Notes: a model not told the origin generated them from the letters alone. A DNA stretch of 12,128 nucleotides from VAZQ01 sp035552735 (GCA_035552735.1 DASZKX010000089.1:1-12128); one strand, 5' to 3'. Positions 1 through 7,382 are shown, numbered from the stretch's first letter. Program-made: numbers and translations.

Positions 1-1
1 G

Positions 2-712
2 GACGGCGAATTCGTCACCATCGTGGGCCCCTCGGGCTGCGGCAAGAGCACGCTGCTGATGCTGATCGCCGCGCTCATGCGGCCGACCAGCGGCGCGGTG
101 CGGCTCGACGGCGCCCTGGTGACCGCGCCGGGCTCCGACCGCGCCTTGGTGTTCCAGGATTTCGCCCTGCTGCCCTGGCGCACGGTGCTCGCCAATGTGG
201 AGCTCGGCCTCGAGCTCAAGGGCGTCCCGGCGCCGGAGCGGCTTGCGATCGCGCGGCGGCATATCGCCATGGTGGGGCTCGGCGCCTTCGAGCGATCCTA
301 TCCGCATCAACTATCGGGGGGCATGCGCCAACGCGTCGGCATCGCGCGCGCCTTGGCGGTCGAGCCGCAAGTGCTGTTGATGGACGAGCCGTTCGGGGCA
401 CTCGACGCGCAGATCCGCCAGGTGATGGGCTCCGAGCTCTTGCGCGTCTGGGAACGCGGCCGCAAGACCATCCTGTTCGTCACCCACGACATCGACGAGG
501 CGATCTATCTGGCCGACCGCACCATCGTGATGAGCGCCTCGCCGGGCCGGGTCATCGCGGATATCCCGGTGACGCTGGCGCGGCCGCGCCCGCTCGACAT
601 CCGCAACGATCCCGCCTTCACGGCCTACCGCCAGCGCATCTGGGATTTGCTGCAGAGCGAGGTGATGGCCTCGAATTCCTGGGAGCAGCCGCAGCCGGCT
701 GCCATCACCTGA
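2..712 (+). CDS. ABC transporter ATP-binding protein, NitT/TauT class (5' partial)
   Basis: Cytoplasmic ATPase that powers the import permeases encoded just downstream. The reading frame is open to the left edge (Asp-Gly-Glu-Phe-Val-Thr-Ile-Val precedes the P-loop), so the true start lies outside the window; the GTG at 23 is an internal codon. Numbering from that codon, the nucleotide-binding domain is complete from the P-loop on: Walker A GPSGCGKST (2-10), Q-loop Gln45 in VFQDFALLPW, ABC signature LSGGM (97-101), Walker B VLLMDEP (117-123) and switch His155 in VTHDIDEA. The Q-loop wording and the C-terminal part with SPGRV are typical of the nitrate/sulfonate/taurine importer ATPases (SsuB/TauB/NrtD relatives). 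The stop lies one base before the next start (TGA-g-ATG), so translation is probably coupled. The substrate cannot be told from an ATPase. Confidence 0.93.
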   Translation, partial: DGEFVTIVGPSGCGKSTLLMLIAALMRPTSGAVRLDGALVTAPGSDRALVFQDFALLPWRTVLANVELGLELKGVPAPERLAIARRHIAMVGLGAFERSYPHQLSGGMRQRVGIARALAVEPQVLLMDEPFGALDAQIRQVMGSELLRVWERGRKTILFVTHDIDEAIYLADRTIVMSASPGRVIADIPVTLARPRPLDIRNDPAFTAYRQRIWDLLQSEVMASNSWEQPQPAAIT

Positions 713-713
713 G

Positions 714-1529
714 ATGAGCGTGGCCGCGCAGGCACCAGCCGGTGGCGGCATGGCGTGGGCATCGCTCGCGCGCCACCGCTCGGCCCGAACGGTGGTTGGC
801 TTCGTGGCGGTCGCGCTGTTCCTGATCGTGTGGCAGATCGTCGGCGCCAACGAAATCATCCGCTCCGACCTGATTTCCTATCCGTCCGAGGTGGCGCAGA
901 CGCTGTTCGCGATGACGGCCTCGGGCGAGCTCGGCAGCAATGTGGCGGTCAGCCTGCAGGAATTCATCCAGGGCTTCCTGCCCGCCATCGCGGTCGGGAT
1001 CGCGGCCGGGACCGCCTTCGCGCTCAGCCGGCGGCTGCACTACCTGTTCGAGCCATTGATCGTGGCGCTCAACACCTCGCCGATCATCGCCTTCGTGCCG
1101 ATCGTGGTGGTCTGGTTCGGGGTCGGCACGCAATCGAAGGCCATCATGGTGTTCCTGGCCGCCGTCATCCCGATCGTCATCAACACCATGACGGGAATCA
1201 TCCAAGTCCATGAATCCTGGATTCGCGCCTGCCGGGCGTTCGGGGCGAGCAAGTCCCAGGTGATCGTCAAGGCGATCCTGCCCGGCGCGCTCCCCTCCGT
1301 CATGGTGGGGGTGCGGCTCGCGGTCGGGCGCGCCGTCGTGGGGCTGATCGCGGCCGAGATGTACGTGTCGGTGCGCGGCATCGGCCGGCTGATCCAGGTC
1401 TATTCGACCAGCGACCGGGCGGCCGAGATCTTCGTGCTGGTCGTCGTGGTCGCCACCTTCGGGTTCTTGCTGGTGACGCTGCTGCGCCGGATCGAGAGCC
1501 TGATCGCGCCCTGGAGCCTCGAGCCATGA
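714..1529 (+). CDS. ABC transporter permease, NitT/TauT class (permease 1)
   Basis: Inner-membrane permease of 271 residues, the usual length for SsuC/TauC-type BPD_transp_1 proteins. About six hydrophobic segments are visible, beginning near residues 27-44 and ending near 238-256. The cytoplasmic EAA coupling loop, which docks on the ATPase, is seen at 173-190 (CRAFG... ending ILP) and is followed by the family's G-x-R-L-A-x-G-R-A pattern. The ATG is one base after the ATPase stop, and the 3' end overlaps the next permease by ATGA (1526-1529). A run of conserved periplasmic-side residues (NTSPIIAFVPI, 120-130) has a close counterpart in permease 2. It most likely pairs with permease 2 as a heterodimer. 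The class is certain; the transported compound is unknown. Confidence 0.93.
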   Translation: MSVAAQAPAGGGMAWASLARHRSARTVVGFVAVALFLIVWQIVGANEIIRSDLISYPSEVAQTLFAMTASGELGSNVAVSLQEFIQGFLPAIAVGIAAGTAFALSRRLHYLFEPLIVALNTSPIIAFVPIVVVWFGVGTQSKAIMVFLAAVIPIVINTMTGIIQVHESWIRACRAFGASKSQVIVKAILPGALPSVMVGVRLAVGRAVVGLIAAEMYVSVRGIGRLIQVYSTSDRAAEIFVLVVVVATFGFLLVTLLRRIESLIAPWSLEP

Positions 1530-2323
1530 GCCAGATCGGCATTGCGCCCGCCGTCCACCGGTCGCCGACGGCGCCGCGCCGCGAGCAGCTCGTCCTCGGC
1601 ATTATCGGGACGCTCGGCTTCCTCCTCATCTGGGAGGTCGCGGCGCGCTTCGATCTGATCAATCCGGTGGTGGTGAGCAATCCCTCGCGCATCGCGGCCG
1701 CCTTCGTGGCACAGCTGCGTTCGGGTGAAATCGTGGCCGACCTCGCGGTCTCCTTGATCGAGTTCGCGGCCGGTTTCGGGTTGTCGCTGGTGGTCGGGAT
1801 CGGGCTCGGCATCGCCATGGGGCTCAACCGGCTGACCGAATACGCGGTCGATCCCTTCGTCTGGTTCCTCTATTCCTCGCCGCTGATCGCCTTCTATCCG
1901 CTGATCATCGTCTGGCTCGGCTTCGGCTTCGCGACTGTCGTCGCCATCACGTTCCTGTTGAGCTTCGTATCGGTGGTGGTCAACACGGTCGCGGGCGTTC
2001 AGGGCGTCGATCCGCAGCTCATACGCGCGGTGCGGGCATTCGGCGGCACGCGCCTCGATGTCATCCGCAAGGTGATCCTGCCGGCCGCGGTGCCGATGAT
2101 CATCGCCGGCATGCGGATCGGGCTCGGCCGCGCTCTGCATGGCGTTGTGCTGGGCGAGATGTTCAGCTCCAATGCGGGGCTCGGCTATCGGATCACGTTC
2201 TATGCGGCGCACCTGCGCACCGCCGACGTGTTCGTGCCGCTGATGATTCTGGTGGTGATCGGGCTCTTGATCAATCAGCTCGGCAATGCGGTGGAGGCGC
2301 GACTGCAGGCGTGGCGGGCGTAA
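1526..2323 (+). CDS. ABC transporter permease, NitT/TauT class (permease 2)
   Basis: Second inner-membrane permease, 265 residues, homologous to but clearly diverged from permease 1. The two share the same plan: first hydrophobic helix around 21-40, a SSPLIAFYPL block (117-126) matching SPIIAFVPI of permease 1, and the EAA loop at about 168-186 (AVRAFG... ending VILP), followed by G-M-R-I-G-L-G-R-A. The start overlaps the stop of permease 1 (ATGA), so the two products are probably made in equal amounts and assemble together. NitT/TauT importers often use one permease as a homodimer; a second permease gene fits a heterodimeric channel. The next gene starts 54 bases downstream with no obvious terminator in the gap. 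Confidence 0.93.
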   Translation: MSQIGIAPAVHRSPTAPRREQLVLGIIGTLGFLLIWEVAARFDLINPVVVSNPSRIAAAFVAQLRSGEIVADLAVSLIEFAAGFGLSLVVGIGLGIAMGLNRLTEYAVDPFVWFLYSSPLIAFYPLIIVWLGFGFATVVAITFLLSFVSVVVNTVAGVQGVDPQLIRAVRAFGGTRLDVIRKVILPAAVPMIIAGMRIGLGRALHGVVLGEMFSSNAGLGYRITFYAAHLRTADVFVPLMILVVIGLLINQLGNAVEARLQAWRA

Positions 2324-2328
2324 CGATT

Positions 2329-2340
2329 GCACTCAAGTGC
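2329..2340. repeat. Small palindrome between permease 2 and the binding-protein gene
   Basis: GCACTCAAGTGC has perfect 5-base arms around CA. It lies in the 54-base gap of the transporter operon. It is too short and lacks a T-run, so it is not a convincing terminator; it could be a minor RNA hairpin or chance. Confidence 0.3.
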
Positions 2341-2377
2341 GCGAAACTAAGCGGCACTCGTAAATCGGAGCAACACC

Positions 2378-3385
2378 ATGACGGCATCTCGGATTTCCCG
2401 CCGCGCCTTGTTGCGAACGGGCGCCGGCGCCGGGCTCGCGGCCCTGGCGCGGACGCCGCTAACGGCGGCGACCACCGGCCCGCTCGAGAAAAGCAAGCTC
2501 ATCGCCGCCCTCCCGGTCGATGCCGCGAGCTTCCTGCCGATCTATCTGGCGGCCGGCCGCACCTGGAAGAGCCAAGGCCTCGACATCGAGCTCACTGCGT
2601 TTCGGGGCGACGCCGAGGTCTCGCAGGCGCTCATCGGCGGCTCGATCGATTTTTCCATTCAATCGGCCGATGGGCTGATCAACATGATCAATGCGGGCCA
2701 GCCGGTCATCGCGTTCTACGCCGGCTTTCATCAATCCGATTATGCCTGGCTGTCGCAGCCCTCCGTCAAGAGCTGGGATGCCCTCAAGGGCAAGACGGCG
2801 GGCGTGTCGACCTTCGGCTCCGCGACCGACCAGCTGACCCGCTATGCGCTGCGGCGCCACGGCCTCGTTCCGGAAAAGGATGTCCAGATCGTGCAGGCGG
2901 GCCCGCCGGCCAGCATCGCCCAGGCCCTCAGGGCGGAGCGCCTGGCGATCGGGATCCTGGCCCCGCCGATGAACTGGATGGTGGCCGATGCCGGGTTCAA
3001 CATGCTGGGCAACCAAGGCGAGGAAATCGCACCGCAATGGCCCAAGCACGTCTTCGTGGCGAAGAAATCGTTTCTCGACCTCAATCCCAACACGGTGCGG
3101 GCGATCCTGGCCGCGCACGTCGCCGCCATCCGGTTGGCCCGCGCCGATCGCGCTCTCGTGGTCGCGACCTATATGGAGCGGCTGAAATTCCAGAAACCCT
3201 ACGCGCAGCGCGCCTACGACGCGATCCTGCCCGGCTACGACGAGCGCGGCTCCTTGCCGGACACCAAAAGCATGGAGGTGTTCTGGTCGCTGCAGATCGA
3301 GCGCGGCGAAGCCAAGGAGCCGTGGCCGAGCGCCAAGATATTGGACGACCGTTTCATCCGCACCTTCGCCGACTGGGCGCCGTAG
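2378..3385 (+). CDS. ABC transporter substrate-binding protein, NMT1/SsuA-like, Tat-exported
   Basis: Periplasmic receptor (335 residues) that should deliver substrate to the two permeases upstream. The N-terminus has a twin-arginine signal: S7-R8-R9-A-L-L-R followed by an Ala/Gly-rich hydrophobic stretch and a likely cleavage near A29-A31. The mature part has the NMT1/SsuA type II binding-protein fold pattern: an ASFLPIYLAAG segment (50-60), G-L-D-I-E-L (67-72), a GGSIDFSIQSADGLINM block (87-103) where ligand contacts usually lie, and a lobe-2 start at LKGKTAGVSTFGSATD (136-151). A ribosome site GGAG sits 7 bases before the ATG. Export by Tat rather than Sec implies folding, perhaps with a bound ligand, before export; this is inference. 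It is the last gene of the transporter operon. Confidence 0.92.
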   Translation: MTASRISRRALLRTGAGAGLAALARTPLTAATTGPLEKSKLIAALPVDAASFLPIYLAAGRTWKSQGLDIELTAFRGDAEVSQALIGGSIDFSIQSADGLINMINAGQPVIAFYAGFHQSDYAWLSQPSVKSWDALKGKTAGVSTFGSATDQLTRYALRRHGLVPEKDVQIVQAGPPASIAQALRAERLAIGILAPPMNWMVADAGFNMLGNQGEEIAPQWPKHVFVAKKSFLDLNPNTVRAILAAHVAAIRLARADRALVVATYMERLKFQKPYAQRAYDAILPGYDERGSLPDTKSMEVFWSLQIERGEAKEPWPSAKILDDRFIRTFADWAP

Positions 3386-3394
3386 CACGGCGTT

Positions 3395-3574
3395 CCTCGC
3401 CCCGCGCGCGGGGAGAGGGCCTCACGGAAAAGAAGAAGATCCGAACTCGGCGCGGTGAGGGGGGCGCTTCCGCGAGCCTGAGCATGCGGAGAGGCCCCCT
3501 TCGTTTCCGCGAAGCCCAGACTCGCGGGAAGGCCCCCTCATCCCGACCTTCTCCCTGCGCGCGGGGGAGAAGGA
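3395..3574. repeat. Palindromic intergenic repeat cluster (REP/BIME-like)
   Basis: Three nested palindromes fill the gap between convergent genes. Hairpin A at 3395-3418 is CCTCGCCCC / GGGGAGAGG around GCGCGC, with one mismatch. Hairpin B at 3547-3573 has a perfect nine-base stem CCTTCTCCC / GGGAGAAGG around a GC-rich loop. Between them lies a longer inverted repeat, arms 3454-3476 and 3521-3543, matching at most positions. Hairpins A and B also resemble each other as direct repeats. Palindromes built on CCCTCTCCC-GCGCGC-GGGGAGAGG are scattered in many alphaproteobacterial genomes. Here the cluster may end transcription from both sides, although no T-run follows. No coding potential is seen. 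Confidence 0.7.
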
Positions 3575-3633
3575 GCCTCGGCGGCCCGGCGGTCGCAAAA
3601 AATTGGCGGTCGGATTTGTTGAAGAAGAGACGG

Positions 3634-4386
3634 CTAAAACTGATACCTTCGCAACCCGCCATCCACCGGGATCACCACGCCGGTGAAGTAGGCGGCGCGC
3701 GGCGAGGCCAGCATCGTCACGACCAGCGCCACGTCCTCGGGCTCGCCGTAGCGGCCGACTGAAATTTCTGTGTCGGAGAGCGCTTGGCGCTCCGGCTCCG
3801 GATAGAGGCGGCGGATCTGCTCGCTCATGATGCGGCCGGGCGCCACGCAATTGACCGTGATGCCCTGCTTGCCGATCTCCTTCGAGAGGCCCTTGGACCA
3901 GGCATGTATGCCGGCCTTGGCCGCAAAGGCGGCATTGAGGCGATCAGGCTCCGATTTGCCGGTGATGTTGACGATGCGTCCGAAGCGCCGCGCCTGCATC
4001 TGCGGCAGCACCGCATGGGTCAGCTGGCGCACGCGGGTGAAATTCAGCATCATCGCCTCGTCCCACCTCTCGTCGGGCGCATCCACCGGCAGCGGCTTGC
4101 TGGCGCCCGCGCAATTGATCAGGATATCGATCGAGCCGAGCGCCGCCAGCGCCTCGTCGCGAATGCGTAGCGGTGAGGCCTGATCCATCATGTCGGCCAC
4201 GATGATGGCCGGCGCGATGCCGCCCGCCGCCACGATCTCCTGGGCGAGCTGCTCCAGCAATTCGCGCCGGCGCGCCACCACCGCCATCTTCACGCCTTCG
4301 GCCGCGAGCGTGCTCGCAATGGCCCGCCCGATCCCCATGCTGGCGCCGGTGACGAGCGCGGTCCGCCCCTTGAGCTGTAGATCCAT
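3634..4386 (-). CDS. Short-chain dehydrogenase/reductase-like protein, atypical active site
   Basis: SDR-fold protein of 250 residues, the normal length for the classical family. The nucleotide-binding motif TGASMGIG (13-20) and an arginine-rich end of strand 2 (ARRRE, 38-42) suggest NADP(H) binding. NCAG (91-94) and structural Asn115 are present. The segment that normally holds Ser-x12-Tyr-x3-Lys reads ITGKSEPDRLNAAFAAKAG (141-159): Lys157 is in place, but the Tyr position (153) is Ala, followed by Phe154, and the loop is about three residues short. This recalls the FabG-like group described as lacking a perfect catalytic tetrad (BKR_like_SDR_like). The start at 4386 has a GGAACGAGGG ribosome site, and the fold begins directly after it; a longer in-frame extension upstream is compositionally unlike protein. 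The gene is divergent from the monooxygenase. It may be a reductase with altered chemistry or a non-catalytic binder. Confidence 0.88.
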   Translation of the reverse strand: MDLQLKGRTALVTGASMGIGRAIASTLAAEGVKMAVVARRRELLEQLAQEIVAAGGIAPAIIVADMMDQASPLRIRDEALAALGSIDILINCAGASKPLPVDAPDERWDEAMMLNFTRVRQLTHAVLPQMQARRFGRIVNITGKSEPDRLNAAFAAKAGIHAWSKGLSKEIGKQGITVNCVAPGRIMSEQIRRLYPEPERQALSDTEISVGRYGEPEDVALVVTMLASPRAAYFTGVVIPVDGGLRRYQF

Positions 4387-4499
4387 GTCCCTGCCCTCGT
4401 TCCTTTCCCCGCTCCCTCCCCCCGCAATCGGCGGAGGGTCCCGGGCGGGGCGCGAGCTTTGCCCGTTCGCCCGCCAAACATCAAGCCAGCCGCGATATG

Positions 4500-4511
4500 G
4501 CCGATTTCGGC
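4500..4511. repeat. Short palindrome in the divergent promoter region
   Basis: GCCGATTTCGGC has perfect five-base arms around TT. It lies 114 bases upstream of the dehydrogenase start and 109 bases before the monooxygenase start. That placement would suit an operator for a divergent pair, but the motif is short for a GC-rich sequence. No convincing -35/-10 pair was found on either strand in 4387-4619. Confidence 0.25.
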
Positions 4512-4535
4512 TTGCCGGGCCGCCTGCTAGGATTA

Positions 4536-4606
4536 GCGAACAGCGAGTAGCGAATAGTCGATCGAGAAGCCGCAGCCCTATTCGCCACTCGCTACTCGCC
4601 ACTCAC
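4536..4606. repeat. Heptad-repeat inverted repeat before the monooxygenase gene
   Basis: The left arm is three heptads of the form GCGARYA (4536-4556); the right arm is four heptads of the complementary form YAYTCRC (4579-4606). The arms 4536-4557 and 4578-4599 pair over 22 bases with three mismatches around a 20-base loop, so the RNA should form a strong hairpin. Arrays of CACTCGC/TATTCGC heptads are a familiar intergenic repeat type in alphaproteobacteria. Its right end is 13 bases before the ATG at 4620, where no good ribosome site is left. Confidence 0.75.
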
Positions 4607-4619
4607 CCGAGACCCCGCC

Positions 4620-5849
4620 ATGACCCTCGAAGACCGACGCGTCCTGATCGCCGGCGGCGGACCGGTCGGGCTGTTGTGCGCCTGGCTGCTGGCGCGGCGC
4701 GGCGTGCCGGTGCGGCTGTTCGACGAGAATGATGCCCCGCAGGCCGATCCGCGCGCCGCCACCACCCATCCGGCCACGCTCGAGCTCCTGAGCGAGGACG
4801 GGCTGGCGCACGACATGGCCCGTGTCGGCCTGGTGGCGCCGATCTTCCAATTCTGGGATCGGCCGAGCGGCGCACTGGTGGCGCAGTTCGATCACGCGCT
4901 GCTGGCGAACGACACCCGCTTTCCGTACGTGGTGCAATGCGAGCAGTTCAAGACCGCCGGGCTGATCCTCGGCCGGCTGCGAAGCTATTCCAATGCCGAG
5001 ATCATGCTCGGCCAGGCGGCGGTCGACCTGCGGCAGGACGGCAAGGGCGTCAGCCTCGACGTGCGCGGCCCTGCCGGCATCACGACCCATCGGGGCGCTT
5101 ATCTGATCGGCGCCGACGGCGGCCGCAGCACGGTGCGCAAGCAGTGCGGCATCGCATTCGATGGCTTCACCTGGCCGGAACGGTTCGTGGTGCTGACCAC
5201 GCCGTTCGATTTCGAGGCGCGGCGCGGCTACTGCTACCGCAGCTATTTCGCCGACCCCGGCGCCTGGTGCAATTGCTTCAAGGTCTCGGCCGACGGCCCG
5301 CCCGGCCTTTGGCGCACGGTGTTTCCGACCGCACCGGCGGAGACCGACGAGGAGGTTCTGAGCGAAGCCGGCGTGCAGGCGCGGCTGAACAAGTTCTTCC
5401 CCGCCGCGCTCCCCTACCCGGTCGTGCACCGCAACCTCTACGTCACCCATCAGCGCGTGGCGGCGAGCTTCCGCCGGGGCCGGGTGCTGCTGGCGGGCGA
5501 CGCCGCCCATGTGAACAATCCGATCGGCGGCATGGGGCTCAACGGCGGCATCCAGGACGCGGCCAATCTGGCCGACAAGCTCGCCCGCATCCTCGTGGGC
5601 GGGGAATCCGAGCGCCTGCTCGATCTCTACGACCGCCAGCGCCGCACCGTGGCGGTCGCGTTCGTGCAGGAGCAGTCGATCGCCAACAAGAAACGCCTGG
5701 AAGCGGCCGATCCGGGCGAGCGCGAACGCAATCTCGAGGGGCTGCGGGCGATCGCGGCGGACCCGGCGCGCGCCCGGGCGTTCCTGCTGCGCAGCGCGAT
5801 GATCGACAGCCAGCGCCGGGCCGACAGCATTGCGCTGGAGGAGGCGTGA
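4620..5849 (+). CDS. FAD-dependent monooxygenase, class A aromatic hydroxylase type
   Basis: Soluble single-component flavoprotein hydroxylase of 409 residues, expected to use NAD(P)H and O2 to hydroxylate an organic, often aromatic, ring. All three signatures of the FAD_binding_3 family are visible: the dinucleotide motif in LIAGGGPVGL (9-18), the NAD(P)H/FAD motif GADGGRSTVRK (164-174), and the second FAD motif LLAGDAAHVNNPIGGMGLNGG (290-310). The length matches p-hydroxybenzoate hydroxylase or UbiH relatives; the C-terminal thioredoxin-like domain of the longer phenol or MhpA hydroxylases is absent. The ATG is fixed by the Rossmann strand beginning at residue 7; its ribosome site is poor and lies next to the heptad hairpin. 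A binding-protein gene follows after 40 bases on the same strand. The substrate is not evident. A UbiH-like quinone role is possible, but the transporter context favours catabolism. Confidence 0.9.
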   Translation: MTLEDRRVLIAGGGPVGLLCAWLLARRGVPVRLFDENDAPQADPRAATTHPATLELLSEDGLAHDMARVGLVAPIFQFWDRPSGALVAQFDHALLANDTRFPYVVQCEQFKTAGLILGRLRSYSNAEIMLGQAAVDLRQDGKGVSLDVRGPAGITTHRGAYLIGADGGRSTVRKQCGIAFDGFTWPERFVVLTTPFDFEARRGYCYRSYFADPGAWCNCFKVSADGPPGLWRTVFPTAPAETDEEVLSEAGVQARLNKFFPAALPYPVVHRNLYVTHQRVAASFRRGRVLLAGDAAHVNNPIGGMGLNGGIQDAANLADKLARILVGGESERLLDLYDRQRRTVAVAFVQEQSIANKKRLEAADPGERERNLEGLRAIAADPARARAFLLRSAMIDSQRRADSIALEEA

Positions 5850-5889
5850 TCATGCGGCGCCGCACGCCCAGACGGGACGGATCGCTTCG

Positions 5890-6804
5890 ATGAAGCTCGC
5901 CGTGCCCGACATGATCTCGAACTCGTATTTCCCCGCCATCGCGGCGATCGAGCTCGGCTTCTTCAAGCAGGAGGGACTCGACGTCGAGCTCGAGCTGATC
6001 TTCCCGGTCGACAAGGCCTATGCGGCGCTGCGCGACGGCGCGGTCGATCTGGTCGGCGGATCGGCGCATTCGGCGCTCGCGGCCTTTCCGCGGTGGCAGG
6101 GCGTCAAGCTCCTCTGCGCGCAGGCGCAGGGCATGTATTGGTTCCTGGTGATGCATACGGATTTCGGCGCCCGGCGCGGCGATGTCGGCAGCGTCAAGGG
6201 CCGGCGTATCGGGGCGGCCCCGTGGGTCGAGATGGGATTGCGCGGCCTCTTGATCGCGGCCGGCATCGATCCGGCGCGCGACGGCGTCACCATCGCGCCG
6301 GTGCCGGGCGCGCAGGGCGTCGGCGTCAATTTCGGCGTGACCGCCGCGCAGGCGCTGGCGGAGCGCAAGATCGATGGATTCTGGGCGAACGGCATGGGGG
6401 CCGAGGTGGCGGTGCGGCAGGGCGTCGGGTCGATCGTGCTGGACGTGCGCCGCGGCGACGGGCCCAAGGCCTGCTTCAACTATACGATGGCGGCGCTCGC
6501 GGCCGCCGATCGGCTGCTCGAAGCCTCGCCCGCCATCACGGCCGCCGCGATCCGCGCCATCGCCGGGACCCACGCGGCCCTGAAGGGCGATCTCGCGCTC
6601 GCCACCGCGGTCGGCCGCAAATTATTCCCGCCCGCGCAGGCCGAGCTGATCGCCGATCTCATTGCCCGCGATCTGCCCTATTACGACACCGCGATCTCCG
6701 AAACCTTCGTGACCGGCATGAACGCGTTCGCGCGCGATCTCGGAATTCTGCAGAGCGATGTGCCGTACGAGCGGATCGTCGCCGCCCGGTTGGCGGCCAC
6801 TTGA
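5890..6804 (+). CDS. NMT1/THI5-like substrate-binding protein without export signal
   Basis: A 304-residue protein of the NMT1/SsuA-like binding-protein fold. Pattern elements: NSYFPAIAAIELGFFKQEGLDV (11-32), the usual first helix after strand 1; a ligand-loop block GAVDLVGGSAHSALAAF (50-66); lobe-2 start SVKGRRIGAAPW (101-112); and a hinge return around 154-169 with G-F-W-A-N-G. The domain begins at residue 2, so there is no room for a signal peptide. The in-frame extension upstream (to a TTG at 5830) is Arg-rich, not hydrophobic, and overlaps the monooxygenase. The protein should therefore stay in the cytoplasm or leave by another route. It lacks the Cys cluster of the THI5 pyrimidine synthase. 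It is co-directional with the monooxygenase, 40 bases downstream. It may present or sense the monooxygenase substrate, or be an enzyme on this fold. Confidence 0.85.
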   Translation: MKLAVPDMISNSYFPAIAAIELGFFKQEGLDVELELIFPVDKAYAALRDGAVDLVGGSAHSALAAFPRWQGVKLLCAQAQGMYWFLVMHTDFGARRGDVGSVKGRRIGAAPWVEMGLRGLLIAAGIDPARDGVTIAPVPGAQGVGVNFGVTAAQALAERKIDGFWANGMGAEVAVRQGVGSIVLDVRRGDGPKACFNYTMAALAAADRLLEASPAITAAAIRAIAGTHAALKGDLALATAVGRKLFPPAQAELIADLIARDLPYYDTAISETFVTGMNAFARDLGILQSDVPYERIVAARLAAT

Positions 6805-6899
6805 GCTGATCGGCGCCGCTGGCGCGCCAGGGGCATGTGCGAGCCGATGTCGCGGTGGCTGATGACCTGCGCCATCTGCGCGGCACGGCCGCGAAAGCC

Positions 6900-7382
6900 T
6901 CAGCGCAGGTAGAGCGATCCCAGATAGGCGGTCAGCCGCCCCCCGATGGTGACGGCGGCCCACAGCAGGCAGGCCGCCGCCGTGATCTTGATGCCGCGCG
7001 ACGTGACGGTCCCGGCGGCTTCCCAGGCCGCGACCTCGCGCCGGAAGGTGCTGTGGAAATACCCCATCACGATGCAGGCGATGATGACGAGCGTGAACTT
7101 GCTATCGAACATGACGTCGCCCAGATATTGCGCCGGCTTCGTCACCCACAGCGTAAATCCGCTGATGGCCTGGAACCCGACCGCAATCCAGATGAGCGGG
7201 ATCAGCCTGCCCAACGACGTATAGGGAATCGTCGGGAACGCTCCCAAGAGCCGCAGCCCGATGATGAACATGAGCCCCACCACCACCGCCATCCCGAGCG
7301 CGTGGATCGTCAGCGCAAGCGGCCAGCCCCACGATTCATCGACCCACATCGCGAACGGAGAATTCGCCAGCCATTCGAGCAC
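6900..7382 (-). CDS. Four-helix membrane protein, DUF6644/CopD-like
   Basis: Integral membrane protein of about 160 residues with four hydrophobic segments. Numbering from the GTG at 7388: helix 1 about 22-48 with His29 and an I-x-G-L-R-L-L-G end (43-49); helix 2 about 63-83; helix 3 about 95-111 with Lys97; helix 4 about 133-156 with IGGRL (148-152). The same landmarks recur in the C-terminal domain of the 464-residue protein two genes upstream (His339, L-R-V-L-G, Lys407, IGGRL), so the two are paralogous. A His in the first helix and a Lys in the third recall CopD-type copper proteins; the DUF6644 name is from memory of the pattern. The start is GTG: AAGGAG is 7 bases from the GTG at 7382 but almost touches the one at 7388, so 7382 is preferred. 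Last gene of the minus-strand operon; function unknown. Confidence 0.8.
   Translation of the reverse strand: MLEWLANSPFAMWVDESWGWPLALTIHALGMAVVVGLMFIIGLRLLGAFPTIPYTSLGRLIPLIWIAVGFQAISGFTLWVTKPAQYLGDVMFDSKFTLVIIACIVMGYFHSTFRREVAAWEAAGTVTSRGIKITAAACLLWAAVTIGGRLTAYLGSLYLR

Noticed and set aside
1400..2332. 310-codon minus-strand frame opposite permease 2
   Set aside because: His/Asp/Arg-rich shadow of a certain permease gene. The same applies to 2459-3388 opposite the binding protein.
2311..3762. 483-codon open frame on the plus strand
   Set aside because: It is the second frame of the Tat-exported binding protein; its product is Arg/Pro/Gly-rich without domains and runs into the palindromic repeats.
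5830..5889. Upstream TTG as an alternative start for the signal-less binding protein
   Set aside because: It would add 20 Arg/His-rich residues with no signal character, overlap the monooxygenase, and precede a domain that already begins cleanly at the ATG at 5890.
4937..5893. 318-codon plus frame overlapping the monooxygenase, whose end overlaps the next start by ATGA
   Set aside because: Composition is Arg/Ala/Gly-rich and it lies inside the clear monooxygenase gene. A 13-codon leader (ATG at 5852) at its end could couple translation to 5890, but it has no good ribosome site.
6819..6830. Perfect palindrome CTGGCGCGCCAG between the convergent genes ending at 6804 and 6900
   Set aside because: No T-run on either side, and 12-base palindromes of G/C are easily found by chance here; not strong enough to call a terminator.
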